This document shows positions 8,721-17,536 of a stretch of DNA of 64,000 nt, in pieces. The translations under genes and the position numbers were made by a program. The stretch comes from Prolixibacteraceae bacterium (lineage in GTDB: Bacteria; Bacteroidota; Bacteroidia; Bacteroidales; Prolixibacteraceae). The stretch's first letter is position 1. Every line of letters starts with the position of its first letter. The stretch is taken from positions 1-64,000 of the forward strand of contig JANQHI010000052.1 in NCBI GenBank assembly GCA_028282705.1. Reading direction: 5' to 3'. The notes under the pieces were generated by a model. The model searched no databases and was not told the origin of the DNA. It was given only the letters and a program-made list of their open reading frames with translations.

Positions 8721-9498
8721 ATCCTGAAACCTGTACTTTTAACCCTAACCTTTTTACCCTCTCTGCAATTTCCAGCAGTTTAGGTTTATCAACTTTTTTA
8801 AGCCCAGGGTTTGGTGTACCACGTTCAATGGTATATATCATTACCATGCCAGGGTTTATTTCTTTAACCAGCTTTAGCCAGGCATCCACCTCTTCATCTA
8901 CTGAATTATCAATGTGCTGCCCTTTATACTCCCCCTTTATGAACATGGTTTGTACAATCACTTCCCCTTTAAACTTCTTTAACTGAGCAACAGTTTTATC
9001 CAGGTCAAAAGAACCTCTTGGGCAATCCAGCAGCCCGATGGTTTTTTCAAAAGCTGAATCCAATTTCTGGATGTTATCATCCACTTTTAGTAATGAATTG
9101 AATACATCTGGTTTATGGTTCATGGTGCCATTTGATAAAACAGCTATCCTTGCATTAGGGGTAAGTTTATCCCTTAAAAAGATGGTGTCATCAATAACCC
9201 CTGCAAAATCAGGATGTAAGGTTGGCTCACCATTCCCTGCAAAGGTAATTACATCAGGTAGTTTCCCATCAGAAACCATTTGGCTGAGTTTTATTTCCAG
9301 TTTTCTTTGCACTTCTTCCCTTGAAGGCAACCCCTCCTTTTTTTCAGCATTTTTAGGTGTCAACCCACATTCACAATAAATGCAATCAAAAGAACAAACT
9401 TTTGCATAAGTGGGCAATAAGTTTATCCCTAGAGATACACCCAGCCTCCTGCTGGACACTGGACCAAATATGATTTTATCAAATAGAAAAGTACTCAT
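8719..9498 (-). CDS. Radical SAM protein (COG0731-like, TYW1-related)
   Basis: The protein carries a CxxxCxxC iron-sulfur motif (VCSFDCIYCECG, about residue 35), which binds the [4Fe-4S] cluster that cleaves S-adenosylmethionine. It is followed by VITFAGNGEPTLHP, the GEPT-type SAM-contacting motif of the family. The N-terminal IIFGPVSSRRLGVSLGINLLP is typical of a widespread bacterial group related to wybutosine enzymes. The substrate is not known. The ATG at 9498 was chosen over a TTG two codons upstream. It is monocistronic and convergent with the DUF2147 gene. Confidence 0.85.
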   Translation of the reverse strand: MSTFLFDKIIFGPVSSRRLGVSLGINLLPTYAKVCSFDCIYCECGLTPKNAEKKEGLPSREEVQRKLEIKLSQMVSDGKLPDVITFAGNGEPTLHPDFAGVIDDTIFLRDKLTPNARIAVLSNGTMNHKPDVFNSLLKVDDNIQKLDSAFEKTIGLLDCPRGSFDLDKTVAQLKKFKGEVIVQTMFIKGEYKGQHIDNSVDEEVDAWLKLVKEINPGMVMIYTIERGTPNPGLKKVDKPKLLEIAERVKRLGLKVQVSG

Positions 9499-9536
9499 CT
9501 GCAAAATTTGTGGGGCAAAGATACTTAAATTGGCAA

Positions 9537-9905
9537 TTATGAAAGCTGCTTTATCTTACTTGTGGGTAATAATTTCAGGTTTTTTAAATCCATGCCTGTA
9601 ATCAGGCAAATACCAGGTTTCTCTCCTTGCTTAAAATACTCACTTCTTTCATTTTCCATCACCAAATCATTCAAGTTAAGAGCGGGATTGCCAAGCTGCT
9701 TTTGGATGTATTTTTCAAAATTAGAAGGGTTGATCATGCCTGGGACAAGGGCTCCACTATAAAACTCCAAGCCTGCTTGTTCTTTCAGTACTCCTTTTGT
9801 ATCAATAACTTCTATTATTTCACCATCATCTTCCAGAATGATAATACTGTTTTTTAGTGGAGGTTGGCTAGAAACCAATATATATGTAGCTGCTATTTTC
9901 CTCAA
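9537..9905 (-). CDS. Barrel-less amidohydrolase-like protein
   Basis: The first 60 residues match the N-terminal composite beta-domain of deaminase-type amidohydrolases, ending in YSGALVPGMINPSN, where active enzymes have PGFxNxHxH. The rest matches the C-terminal end of the same family: LNLNDLV, then GEKPGICLITGMDLKNLKL. The whole TIM barrel, normally about 250 residues with all metal ligands, is absent, so it cannot be a normal hydrolase. The start is a TTG: MRKI is the expected N-terminus, and the codon lies in frame just two codons after the TAA of the DUF4296 gene. No other in-frame Met occurs before residue 57. It may be a relic or a stand-alone beta-domain. Confidence 0.6.
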   Translation of the reverse strand: MRKIAATYILVSSQPPLKNSIIILEDDGEIIEVIDTKGVLKEQAGLEFYSGALVPGMINPSNFEKYIQKQLGNPALNLNDLVMENERSEYFKQGEKPGICLITGMDLKNLKLLPTSKIKQLS

Positions 9906-9908
9906 GGG

Positions 9909-10289
9909 TTATTCATTACCTATGTCAACAGGTTGTCCTTCCTTAATTGAATATTCCTGCTCCATGCTGCTCAGCTTATCCAGTACTTTTGAATAAATTT
10001 TTTCATAATCTTTTGAATAATGCATATAATACAGCAATGATTTTTCAAATAATGTATCAGTTACCTCATGCTTGTTCAATACTGAATAATAAAAGTCTTG
10101 TGACTTAAAGTTTAAACTATCACTATTTGGGTATTCTTTCATAAGGTACATTGAATTGGCAATATGCATATCAGCCAGCATATCCACCATTTTTTTCTGT
10201 GGAATAAGGTTCTTAGGCTTTTCAATCCACTTTTCTCCACATGCAGTGAGCACAAAAAGCAACATTATGTAAAACAAAAATTTCTTCAT
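9909..10289 (-). CDS. DUF4296 lipoprotein
   Basis: The N-terminus MKKFLFYIMLLFVLTAC is a lipoprotein signal with Cys at residue 17. It is followed by the DUF4296 signature: LIPQKKMVDMLADMHIANS, and later FYYSVLNKHEVTDTLFEKSLLYY. The family is restricted to Bacteroidota and is thought to be envelope-associated; its role is unknown. The stop codon sits 3 bp before the TTG start of the amidohydrolase relic and in the same frame, so the two are translationally close. It is separated by about 80 bp from radA upstream. Confidence 0.85.
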   Translation of the reverse strand: MKKFLFYIMLLFVLTACGEKWIEKPKNLIPQKKMVDMLADMHIANSMYLMKEYPNSDSLNFKSQDFYYSVLNKHEVTDTLFEKSLLYYMHYSKDYEKIYSKVLDKLSSMEQEYSIKEGQPVDIGNE

Positions 10290-10369
10290 TAAAATTAATT
10301 TTGGCTAAAATTATAACAGATAGCCTTTATTTCAAACTGGAAATTGTTAATTAATCCAAACTGGAAGTT

Positions 10370-11728
10370 TTACCTGAATAGATTTTTGAAAACCTCCTCA
10401 ACCCTTGAAACTTTTACTATTGAAATAGAAAATTCATTGAAACCCTGCCCTTTATTTAGTGATGGAATAATTATTTTCTCAAATCCTAGTTTGGCAGCTT
10501 CCCCAATCCTTTGTTCAACCCTATTCACTGCCCTGATCTCACCTGTTAACCCCACTTCTCCTGCAAAACAAGTTTTATGGTTGATAGCTACATCAATATT
10601 TGAAGACAGGATAGAACAAATAACAGCCAGGTCAGAAGCAGGGTCATTGATCTTTAAGCCTCCTGCTACATTCAGGAACACATCTTTGGTTTGAAGCTTA
10701 AAGCCAGCCCTTTTCTCAAGGACAGCCAAAAGCATGTTAAGCCTTCTCAAATCAAACCCAGTAGCTGAGCGTTGCGGATTCCCATAGGCTGCTGAACTTA
10801 CCAATGCCTGAATTTCAACCAGGAATGGGCGTACACCTTCAACAGTTGCTGAAATAGCTGTGCCACTTACATCTTCATTTATTTTTGAAATAAGTTGCTC
10901 AGAAGGGTTAGCCACCTCATTCAGCCCATTTCCCCTCATTTCAAAAATTCCCAATTCTGATGTAGAGCCAAACCTGTTTTTAATGGAACGTAAAATCCTG
11001 TACATATAGTTTGAATCTCCTTCAAACTGGATAACAGTGTCAACAATATGCTCCAATACTTTGGGCCCTGCTAGGCTGCCCTCTTTATTGATATGCCCAA
11101 TCAGAAATACTGCAACCCCTTTGCTTTTGGCATATTTAAGGATAGCTGAGGTACATTCCCTGATCTGGGCAACAGACCCAGGAGAAGATTCAATATGTTC
11201 TGTTGAGAGGGTTTGGATGGAATCAACCACCAATATCTCAGGTTCAAATACCTCACTCTGTATCAACAAGTTTTCGAGGGATGTTTCACAAATAAAATGG
11301 CACTGTTTGCTGTTCTGTTCCAGGCGTTGAGCCCTTAATTTTATCTGCTGCAAACTCTCTTCTCCCGAAGCATAAAGTACCTTCTTGTTTTCAAGTCCAA
11401 GGGCTAGCTGTAAAATTAATGTTGACTTCCCAATACCAGGTTCACCTCCTATAAGTATCAATGAGCCAGGTACTATACCTCCTCCAAGCACCCTGTTAAT
11501 TTCTTCAATTCCGGTTTTTATGCGCTCAGATTTGGTAGCTGATATATCATCAAGCAAAAGGGGTTTGTTCCCTTCTATCCCTGCTTTGGAGGATGCCACT
11601 TTTTTCTCTTTCAACACCAGTTCTTCCACATAAGTATTCCACTCGCCACATGATGGGCATTTACCTATCCATTTGGGAGATTGTGCCCCACAAGATTGGC
11701 AGGAAAATATGGTTTTTGCTTTACTCAT
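10370..11728 (-). CDS. radA: DNA repair protein RadA
   Basis: RadA is a RecA-like ATPase that processes branched recombination intermediates. Three parts are visible: an N-terminal four-cysteine zinc finger (CQSCG then CPSCG), a RecA-like core with Walker A GGEPGIGKST, and the RadA-specific KNRFG motif. A C-terminal Lon-like domain holds GEVGLTGEIRAV. The ATG at 11728 was chosen because the zinc finger begins about ten residues later and the upstream extension is unlike RadA; this start overlaps the rfaE2 stop by 8 bp, indicating coupling. The length of about 450 is normal. Confidence 0.95.
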   Translation of the reverse strand: MSKAKTIFSCQSCGAQSPKWIGKCPSCGEWNTYVEELVLKEKKVASSKAGIEGNKPLLLDDISATKSERIKTGIEEINRVLGGGIVPGSLILIGGEPGIGKSTLILQLALGLENKKVLYASGEESLQQIKLRAQRLEQNSKQCHFICETSLENLLIQSEVFEPEILVVDSIQTLSTEHIESSPGSVAQIRECTSAILKYAKSKGVAVFLIGHINKEGSLAGPKVLEHIVDTVIQFEGDSNYMYRILRSIKNRFGSTSELGIFEMRGNGLNEVANPSEQLISKINEDVSGTAISATVEGVRPFLVEIQALVSSAAYGNPQRSATGFDLRRLNMLLAVLEKRAGFKLQTKDVFLNVAGGLKINDPASDLAVICSILSSNIDVAINHKTCFAGEVGLTGEIRAVNRVEQRIGEAAKLGFEKIIIPSLNKGQGFNEFSISIVKVSRVEEVFKNLFR

Positions 11729-12224
11729 TAGGCAGCAGCTTAATTTTGTTAATAAGGGAAGATGTGGAATAGCCAGGTACCAAATCAATGGTTAACACTT
11801 CCCCTCCATTATCCAATACCACATCATGCCCGGCAATTTCTTCAATCCTATAGTCACTCCCTTTAATAAGCACATCAGGCATGACATCTTTAATGAGGTT
11901 ATATGGGGTTTCTTCCTCAAAAATGATAGTGGCATCTACAAAAGAAAGTGCCCCCAGCACTACAGCCCTGGATTCCTGGTCCAACAATGGCCTGCCTTCC
12001 CCTTTCAGTAACCTGACTGATGTATCTGAATTCAGCCCAACTATCAATTTACTCCCTTTTGATGCTGAAGCAGCCAATAATTCAATATGCCCCGGATGGA
12101 TAAGGTCAAAACAACCATTAGTAAAAACAATTTTTTCCCCCTCTTTTTTCCATGCCCGAACAAGTTTTAAGGCTTCTTCTGCACTTGAAAATATTTTTTT
12201 CTGGATGCTTTTCAGGTAGTCCAT
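11721..12224 (-). CDS. rfaE2: D-glycero-beta-D-manno-heptose 1-phosphate adenylyltransferase
   Basis: This single-domain enzyme (167 residues) corresponds to the C-terminal half of HldE. It transfers AMP from ATP to heptose 1-phosphate to make ADP-heptose for lipopolysaccharide core. The nucleotidyltransferase motif is FTNGCFDLIHPGHIELL (HxGH as HPGH), and GLNSDTSVRLLKGEGRP is typical of RfaE2. The split kinase and transferase arrangement is usual in Bacteroidota; the kinase is not in the window. It overlaps radA by 8 bp and starts about 20 bp after the panD terminator, so it depends on read-through or a very short promoter region. Confidence 0.9.
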   Translation of the reverse strand: MDYLKSIQKKIFSSAEEALKLVRAWKKEGEKIVFTNGCFDLIHPGHIELLAASASKGSKLIVGLNSDTSVRLLKGEGRPLLDQESRAVVLGALSFVDATIIFEEETPYNLIKDVMPDVLIKGSDYRIEEIAGHDVVLDNGGEVLTIDLVPGYSTSSLINKIKLLPNE

Positions 12225-12245
12225 AATTTATTCTTTCTTTAAAAA

Positions 12246-12278
12246 TAAAAAACCTCGTGGGAAAATAACACACGAGGC
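12246..12278 (-). terminator. Intrinsic terminator after panD
   Basis: On the minus strand a 7-bp stem CCTCGTG / CACGAGG with an 11-base loop is followed by TTTTTTATTTTT. It lies about 30 bp past the panD stop and just before rfaE2. Confidence 0.8.
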
Positions 12279-12305
12279 CAATTTATATTTATAGTCAAAG
12301 GTTTC

Positions 12306-12656
12306 TTAAACCAGCTTATTTGTTTCAGTATCAGGGAAAATAAGCCATGGGTTAAAAGACTTGGCTTCTTCAAAGTCCATTTGGGCATATGAAATGATGA
12401 TAACCACATCGCCAACAGCAGCTTTACGGGCTGCAGGACCATTCAGGCAAATTACCCCTGAACCACGTTTCCCTTTAATCACATAGGTTTCAATACGTTC
12501 ACCATTATTGATATTTACCACTTGCACCTTCTCATTTTCAATGATATTTGCAGCATCCATTAGGTCTTCATCAATGGTTATACTTCCCACATACTGTAAA
12601 TTGGCTTCTGTTACAGTAACTTTATGAATTTTTGATTTGCAAACTTCAATAAACAT
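12306..12656 (-). CDS. panD: Aspartate 1-decarboxylase
   Basis: PanD makes beta-alanine from aspartate for pantothenate synthesis. The proenzyme cleaves itself at Gly24-Ser25 (YVGSITID) to create the pyruvoyl group, and this site is intact. [16 protein letters not shown] matches the family's C-terminal core. The length of 116 is normal. It lies 16 bp downstream of panC, forming a two-gene pantothenate unit closed by an intrinsic terminator. Confidence 0.95.
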   Translation of the reverse strand: MFIEVCKSKIHKVTVTEANLQYVGSITIDEDLMDAANIIENEKVQVVNINNGERIETYVIKGKRGSGVICLNGPAARKAAVGDVVIIISYAQMDFEEAKSFNPWLIFPDTETNKLV

Positions 12657-12672
12657 ATTTTGTTATTTTCAG

Positions 12673-13509
12673 TTAAAAAATGATGTTATCAATTAACCTT
12701 ACACTTCCACAATAAACAGCAATACAACCCACTTTAACAGAATTTTCCTCCCAATTTTTTACAGGTTGCAGGTTTGTATCATCCACTATTTCAAAGTATT
12801 CAACATCCAAATACTTGTTTTTGTTGATCTTCTGAATAGCCCATTCCCTGAGCTCTTGTACGGAAAAACCAGAGGCAATGTTCCTGGCTTCAGCCAACAT
12901 ATTGTAGATGGCACCTGCATTTTTCCTTTCCTCTTCTGAAAGCTTTTCATTCCTTGAGCTCATTGCCAGCCCATGTCCTTCCCTAACTGTAGGGCATCCA
13001 ATAATAGCTGTTTTTATATCCAGCTTTTTCACTAATGCCTTAATAACTGCCAGCTGTTGAAAATCTTTCCTGCCAAAATATGCTTTACCTGGCTGAACAA
13101 TATCCAGCAATTTGCTAACCACCTGTGCTACCCCATTAAAATGCCCTGGGCGATGTTTTCCTTCCATCACAGTCTCCAGGCCTCCAAAATTAAACTCCCT
13201 GGTATCTAATACTGGATAAACATCCTTATATTCAGGTGTATAAACAAAATCACAGGCTGTATTTTCCAATTTTTTCAAATCTTCTTGTAAATTTCTTGGG
13301 TAAGTTTCCAGGTCTTTTTTGTCATTAAACTGGGTTGGGTTTACAAAAATACTTACTACCACAATTTCATTTTCATCCCTTGCCTGTTTTACCAATGACA
13401 AATGCCCCTGATGCAAAGCTCCCATGGTAGGTACAAAGCCAACAGACTGTTTGCCATTAACTTGCGAAAGTTTTTCGCGTAATTCCACCTCGGTTTTTAT
13501 TACCTCCAT
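12673..13509 (-). CDS. panC: Pantothenate synthetase
   Basis: PanC joins pantoate and beta-alanine with ATP. The protein shows the HIGH-type motif as GALHQGHLSLV, preceded by VGFVPTMG, plus FVNPTQFN, YFGRKDFQQL and a KMSKS-like loop LAMSSRNEKLS. All are family signatures. The ATG at 13509 starts at MEVIKTE, the expected N-terminus; an upstream open extension of 32 residues is hydrophobic and unlike PanC. It is transcribed divergently from the glycogen-synthase-like gene. Confidence 0.95.
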   Translation of the reverse strand: MEVIKTEVELREKLSQVNGKQSVGFVPTMGALHQGHLSLVKQARDENEIVVVSIFVNPTQFNDKKDLETYPRNLQEDLKKLENTACDFVYTPEYKDVYPVLDTREFNFGGLETVMEGKHRPGHFNGVAQVVSKLLDIVQPGKAYFGRKDFQQLAVIKALVKKLDIKTAIIGCPTVREGHGLAMSSRNEKLSEEERKNAGAIYNMLAEARNIASGFSVQELREWAIQKINKNKYLDVEYFEIVDDTNLQPVKNWEENSVKVGCIAVYCGSVRLIDNIIF

Positions 13510-13605
13510 ACCCTTGAAATTCAGAGTGCAAAGTAAACAAATTAATTCCCAAAAAAGCAAAATAAAAGCCCAGGAAAAATGGAAGTTAGTGGAATATTTA
13601 ACCAA

Positions 13606-13637
13606 ATTGATAAATAGGGATATTTTTACTACTTTTG
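13606..13637 (+). promoter_or_regulatory. Bacteroidota-type promoter for the glycogen-synthase-like gene
   Basis: ATTG at 13606-13609 is followed after 20 bp by TACTTTTG at 13630-13637, which fits the TTTG / TAnnTTTG (-33/-7) consensus. The start codon is about 30 bp further on. Confidence 0.6.
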
Positions 13638-13668
13638 CACTTTGTAATTAACCAGTGTATTTGGTTGA

Positions 13669-14469
13669 ATGGAAAAAAAGAAGATCCTTTATATTTCACA
13701 AGAAATTACGCCATATTTACCTGAATCAGAAATGTCTGAAATAGCCAGGTATTTGCCTCAAGGCGTGCAGGAAAGAGGCAGGGAGATCAGGACTTTCATG
13801 CCAAGGTATGGATGTGTTAATGAGAGGCGTAACCAATTGCACGAAGTGATACGCCTATCAGGTATGAACCTGGTTATCAATGACACAGACCACCCTCTTA
13901 TCATCAAAGTAGCCTCTATACAAGCTGCCAGGATGCAGGTATATTTCATAGACAATGAAGACTATTTTCAAAGGAAAGCTGTATTGACTGATGAAAATGG
14001 GAATGAGTTTCCTGATAATGATGAACGTGCCATCTTTTTTGCAAGGGGGGTACTTGAAACAGTCATAAAATTAAGGTGGGTTCCTGATGTGATCCACTGC
14101 CATGGTTGGCTCACTTCATTGGTTCCATTGTATTTAAAGAAATATTATAAAGATGACCCTCTTTTCAGGCATGCAAAAGTGGTATATTCTATATATAATG
14201 ACGACTTCAAAACAACTCTTAATAAAGATTTCAAAGAGAAACTGCTCATAGAGGGAATTACTCCAGAGGATGTTGAGACCCTTCAAACTCCAGATTTTGC
14301 AAATTTAAGTAAGTTGGCCATTGATTACTCTGATGCTGTAATACAGGGCACTGAAACCATCAATGAAACATTAACAAAACATGTGCAGGATTCTGGAAAA
14401 CTTTTCTTAAGCTATCATGATAAGGACACATACATAGATAGTTACAATGAGTTCTATGACAAGGTATAA
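13669..14469 (+). CDS. Glycogen/starch synthase N-terminal-domain protein
   Basis: The 266 residues correspond only to the first Rossmann domain of GT5 glycogen synthases (about 480 residues when complete). Seen are ILYISQEITPYL, RTFMPRYG, an insertion region with YFIDNEDYF, and DVIHCHGWLTSLVPLYL. The ADP-glucose-binding KxGG motif near the N-terminus is replaced by PESEMSEIARYLP, and the C-terminal nucleotide-sugar domain is missing, so glycogen synthesis is unlikely. In Bacteroidota this short gene commonly sits divergent from panC, as here; its job is not known. Confidence 0.8.
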   Translation: MEKKKILYISQEITPYLPESEMSEIARYLPQGVQERGREIRTFMPRYGCVNERRNQLHEVIRLSGMNLVINDTDHPLIIKVASIQAARMQVYFIDNEDYFQRKAVLTDENGNEFPDNDERAIFFARGVLETVIKLRWVPDVIHCHGWLTSLVPLYLKKYYKDDPLFRHAKVVYSIYNDDFKTTLNKDFKEKLLIEGITPEDVETLQTPDFANLSKLAIDYSDAVIQGTETINETLTKHVQDSGKLFLSYHDKDTYIDSYNEFYDKV

Positions 14470-14538
14470 GAACAATAAACGCGAAAATCTGTTTCAACTT
14501 ATTTAAACATATGTATAGCATCCCAAATCTGAAAAATT

Positions 14539-16377
14539 ATGTGTGGAATTGTTGGCTATATAGGTGATAAAAACGTTTACCCTATCCTTATCAATGGATT
14601 AAAAAGGCTGGAATACAGGGGGTATGACTCAGCAGGGATAGTCATGTTTGACTCCCAGCTAAATATATATAAAAGGAAAGGAAAGGTTATTGACCTTGAA
14701 AATTATGTTTCTGATAAAAACACCAATGGGAACATAGGTATTGGGCACACCAGGTGGGCAACCCATGGAGAACCCAATGATATTAATGCCCATCCACATG
14801 TCTCAATGAATGGGAAATTCTCTTTAGTTCATAATGGCATTATAGAAAATTACCTTGACCTAAAGAAAGACCTTGGTAACCATGGAATAAAATTTCACAG
14901 TGATACTGATTCAGAAGTATTGGTAAACCTGATTGAATACTTTTACGAGCAGGATGAAGATGTTACTGCTGAAATGGCCGTGCGCTTGGCCCTTTCAAAA
15001 GTGGTAGGGGCATATGGCATAGTTGTTATTTGCAAGGAAGAAGAAAACAAGCTGATTGCCGCTAGGAAAGGAAGCCCTTTGGTAATTGGTATTGGGAGAG
15101 GAGAATACTTCCTTGCATCTGATGCCAGCCCAATAGTTGAACATACAAAACAAGTTGTTTACCTGAATGATTTTGATGTTGCTATTATTGAAAAGGATAG
15201 TTTGACCCTAAAAAATATTGAAAACACCCCTGTCCCAATTAGTATAAAAGAAGTTGACCTCCATATTGGGGAAATGGAGAAGGGTGAATTTGAGCATTTT
15301 ATGCTTAAAGAGATTTTTGAACAGCCCAAAACTATTGAAGACACTTTCCGTGGTAGGATTAACCCTGACCAAACAGAGATTGTACTTGGAGGGCTATTAG
15401 ATATATTTCCAAAAATATTAGAAGCTGAACGCATAATTATACTTGGTTGTGGCACCTCATGGCATGCAGGGCTGATAGGTGAGTATTTAATTGAAGAATA
15501 TGCCCAAATCCCTGTTGAAGTTGAATATGCTTCAGAGTTCAGGTACAGGAACCCTGTTATTACTGAAAGGGATGTGATCATTGCCATCAGCCAAAGTGGG
15601 GAAACTGCTGACACCCTTGCAGCCCTTGCCATGGCTAAAGAAAAAAGTGCATTGATATTGGGTATTTGCAATGTGGTAGGTTCAAGCATTACGCGCGAAA
15701 CTGTAGCAGGTGTATATACCCATGCAGGCATGGAAATTGGGGTTGCTTCTACTAAAGCCTTTTCTGCACAAGTAACAGTGCTGACACTTCTGTCCTTGAA
15801 ACTTGCTAAAGCCAAAGAAAAAATATCAGCAGAGTTGTATGGGTCATTGATCAAAGAGCTGGCAGAAATACCTGAAAAGATAAAAACAATACTGGTTACC
15901 CATCCACATATCAAAAAAATTGCTGAAAAATACCAGGAAGCCAATAGTGCACTCTACCTGGGCAGGGGTTACCTTTTCCCTGTTGCATTGGAAGGGGCAT
16001 TAAAACTAAAAGAGATTTCTTATATCCATGCTGAAGGGTATGCAGCAGGAGAAATGAAACATGGACCAATAGCACTGGTTGATAACAACCTGCCTGTAAT
16101 GGTGGTTGCCCCGCGTGATAGTTACTATGAAAAAATTGTCAGCAATATACAGGAAGTGAAAGCAAGGAATGGGAATATAATTGCTGTAGTCTCTGAAGGA
16201 GATTCCAGGTTGAAAGAGATGGTGGATGATGTGTTGGAAATCCCAAAATCACATCCTGCTGTTTCTCCATTGCTGGCCATTATCCCATTACAATTACTGG
16301 CTTATTATATTGCTGTTTTGAGAGGCTGCAATGTGGACCAACCCAGGAACCTGGCAAAATCAGTAACTGTAGAATAA
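14539..16377 (+). CDS. glmS: Glutamine--fructose-6-phosphate aminotransferase (isomerizing)
   Basis: GlmS makes glucosamine 6-phosphate, the entry to UDP-GlcNAc for peptidoglycan, lipid A and surface polysaccharides. Cys2 (MCGIVGYIG) is the glutaminase nucleophile; RYRGYDSAG-like LEYRGYDSAG and HTRWATHG follow. Two SIS domains hold GCGTSWHAGL with SQSGETADT, and LGRGYLFPVALEGALKLKE. The C-terminus ends in the conserved DQPRNLAKSVTVE. The length of 612 is normal. It lies 69 bp after the glycogen-synthase-like gene in the same direction. Its product could feed the UDP-GlcNAc-derived sugar pathway encoded at 47-54 kb. Confidence 0.97.
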   Translation: MCGIVGYIGDKNVYPILINGLKRLEYRGYDSAGIVMFDSQLNIYKRKGKVIDLENYVSDKNTNGNIGIGHTRWATHGEPNDINAHPHVSMNGKFSLVHNGIIENYLDLKKDLGNHGIKFHSDTDSEVLVNLIEYFYEQDEDVTAEMAVRLALSKVVGAYGIVVICKEEENKLIAARKGSPLVIGIGRGEYFLASDASPIVEHTKQVVYLNDFDVAIIEKDSLTLKNIENTPVPISIKEVDLHIGEMEKGEFEHFMLKEIFEQPKTIEDTFRGRINPDQTEIVLGGLLDIFPKILEAERIIILGCGTSWHAGLIGEYLIEEYAQIPVEVEYASEFRYRNPVITERDVIIAISQSGETADTLAALAMAKEKSALILGICNVVGSSITRETVAGVYTHAGMEIGVASTKAFSAQVTVLTLLSLKLAKAKEKISAELYGSLIKELAEIPEKIKTILVTHPHIKKIAEKYQEANSALYLGRGYLFPVALEGALKLKEISYIHAEGYAAGEMKHGPIALVDNNLPVMVVAPRDSYYEKIVSNIQEVKARNGNIIAVVSEGDSRLKEMVDDVLEIPKSHPAVSPLLAIIPLQLLAYYIAVLRGCNVDQPRNLAKSVTVE

Positions 16378-16410
16378 AAAAATAGCCAACCCCATAAAGA
16401 ATTGGCTATT
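16374..16410 (-). terminator. Intrinsic terminator of the ECF sigma operon
   Basis: A perfect 9-bp stem AATAGCCAA / TTGGCTATT with a 12-base loop is followed by a T run on the minus strand. It lies between the convergent ends of glmS and the DUF4252 gene; there is no T run on the plus strand. Confidence 0.8.
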
Positions 16411-16430
16411 CTGCAAGTACTATAATGGCA

Positions 16431-17477
16431 TCACTTTGTCTTTAACTTGATCACTGTTTTTTCTTGTTTCCCTTTACCCCTTTTTATTTCAATGCTTTCT
16501 ATTTTTTCTTTATCAAACCCTTTTATTTCTTCAGCATCCACCCTTTTCCCATCAATGTAATACACGGTATTGGTATCGCCAGGTGCACCTATAAATATAG
16601 GTTCCCTTCCATACTTTTCGGCCATTTCCATGTATTTCTGTTGCATTTTCATTTGCTTTTCAGCCATCTCCCTAGCCTGTTGTTCTATTTTTTGAAGTTG
16701 TTCTTTACTTAGTTTATGCTGTTTCTCAGCCATTTGCCTGGCATGCTCTTCAATTTGGCGGATTTTTTCCTTGTTCATGACCTGGTATTGTTCTGACATC
16801 TTCCTGGCCTGCTCCTCCATCTGTTTAAGCTTTTCTTCATTAAACCATTTTTGTTGGGAAAATGCTTCCTTCATTTTTTCTGCTTGTTCTTTGCTTAGCC
16901 CCTCAAAATTATAGTCCCAGTTATAATTGTACCTATTACTAAAAAGCCTGTTTGAACTACTATTTATCCTATATAAGTTTTCCAACCCTCTTAAGTTCAA
17001 CACACTGCCAAGCTTAGAAAGGTTTGCCATATCAATCAACCCATTTAATTCAACCAGATGTACTGACATATCAGAAGCTGTCACTAATGCTAAAGAAGTA
17101 ATTTCTTCTCCCCCCTTTTCCATGTACACTTTTACATCATCGCCCATCTGCTTTTCTGTTTTGAATAAGCTATACCCTTTATCTTTATAATAGCCTAACA
17201 ATTCACTGTGTAAGGAATTTATTTCGTCCTTATTTTTTTCAAAGTTCCTGTGAGAAACCAATAAAATATTATCCAGGTTATTCAGTGTTTCATATACTGG
17301 AGATTCTTTGTTAACCTCCTGCTTTTTTAGGTATATTTCAAACATATCATGGGTTATTAAACTGGCACTGAACCCATCTTTGTCTGCATACTTCTCTGTT
17401 AATGATTCAAACAAACTTTGTGAAAACAAAGGTGCTGCCACAAACAATACTACTATGAACATTGCTATTTTTTTCAT
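16431..17477 (-). CDS. Exported DUF4252-like protein with coiled-coil repeats and plug-like C-terminus
   Basis: After a signal peptide (cleavage near FSQS) comes a DUF4252-type domain (about residues 22-190). Then three repeats of about 22 residues of the form KEKxxQxEExARxMxEK make a long charged coiled coil (about 190-285). The last 50 residues, VYYIDGKRVDAEEIKGFDKE followed by IESIEIKRG, resemble the plug-like segment found in TonB-linked and peptidase-associated Bacteroidota proteins. It is the third gene of an operon with an ECF sigma factor and a membrane protein, and is probably a target or sensor of that system. Function is unknown. Confidence 0.7.
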   Translation of the reverse strand: MKKIAMFIVVLFVAAPLFSQSLFESLTEKYADKDGFSASLITHDMFEIYLKKQEVNKESPVYETLNNLDNILLVSHRNFEKNKDEINSLHSELLGYYKDKGYSLFKTEKQMGDDVKVYMEKGGEEITSLALVTASDMSVHLVELNGLIDMANLSKLGSVLNLRGLENLYRINSSSNRLFSNRYNYNWDYNFEGLSKEQAEKMKEAFSQQKWFNEEKLKQMEEQARKMSEQYQVMNKEKIRQIEEHARQMAEKQHKLSKEQLQKIEQQAREMAEKQMKMQQKYMEMAEKYGREPIFIGAPGDTNTVYYIDGKRVDAEEIKGFDKEKIESIEIKRGKGKQEKTVIKLKTK

Positions 17478-17536
17478 CTGTTTATATTTTTTAGTTTTTT
17501 ATGGAAACTCATTTTATGCTTTTTAAAAAAATCATT

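Noticed and set aside
12239-12442. Short leftward open frame overlapping panD and its terminator
   Set aside because: It runs through a clear terminator hairpin and overlaps conserved panD codons in another frame.
15159-15944. Long leftward open frame (261 residues) opposite glmS
   Set aside because: It mirrors the conserved glmS reading frame; the translation is serine-rich and unlike any protein.
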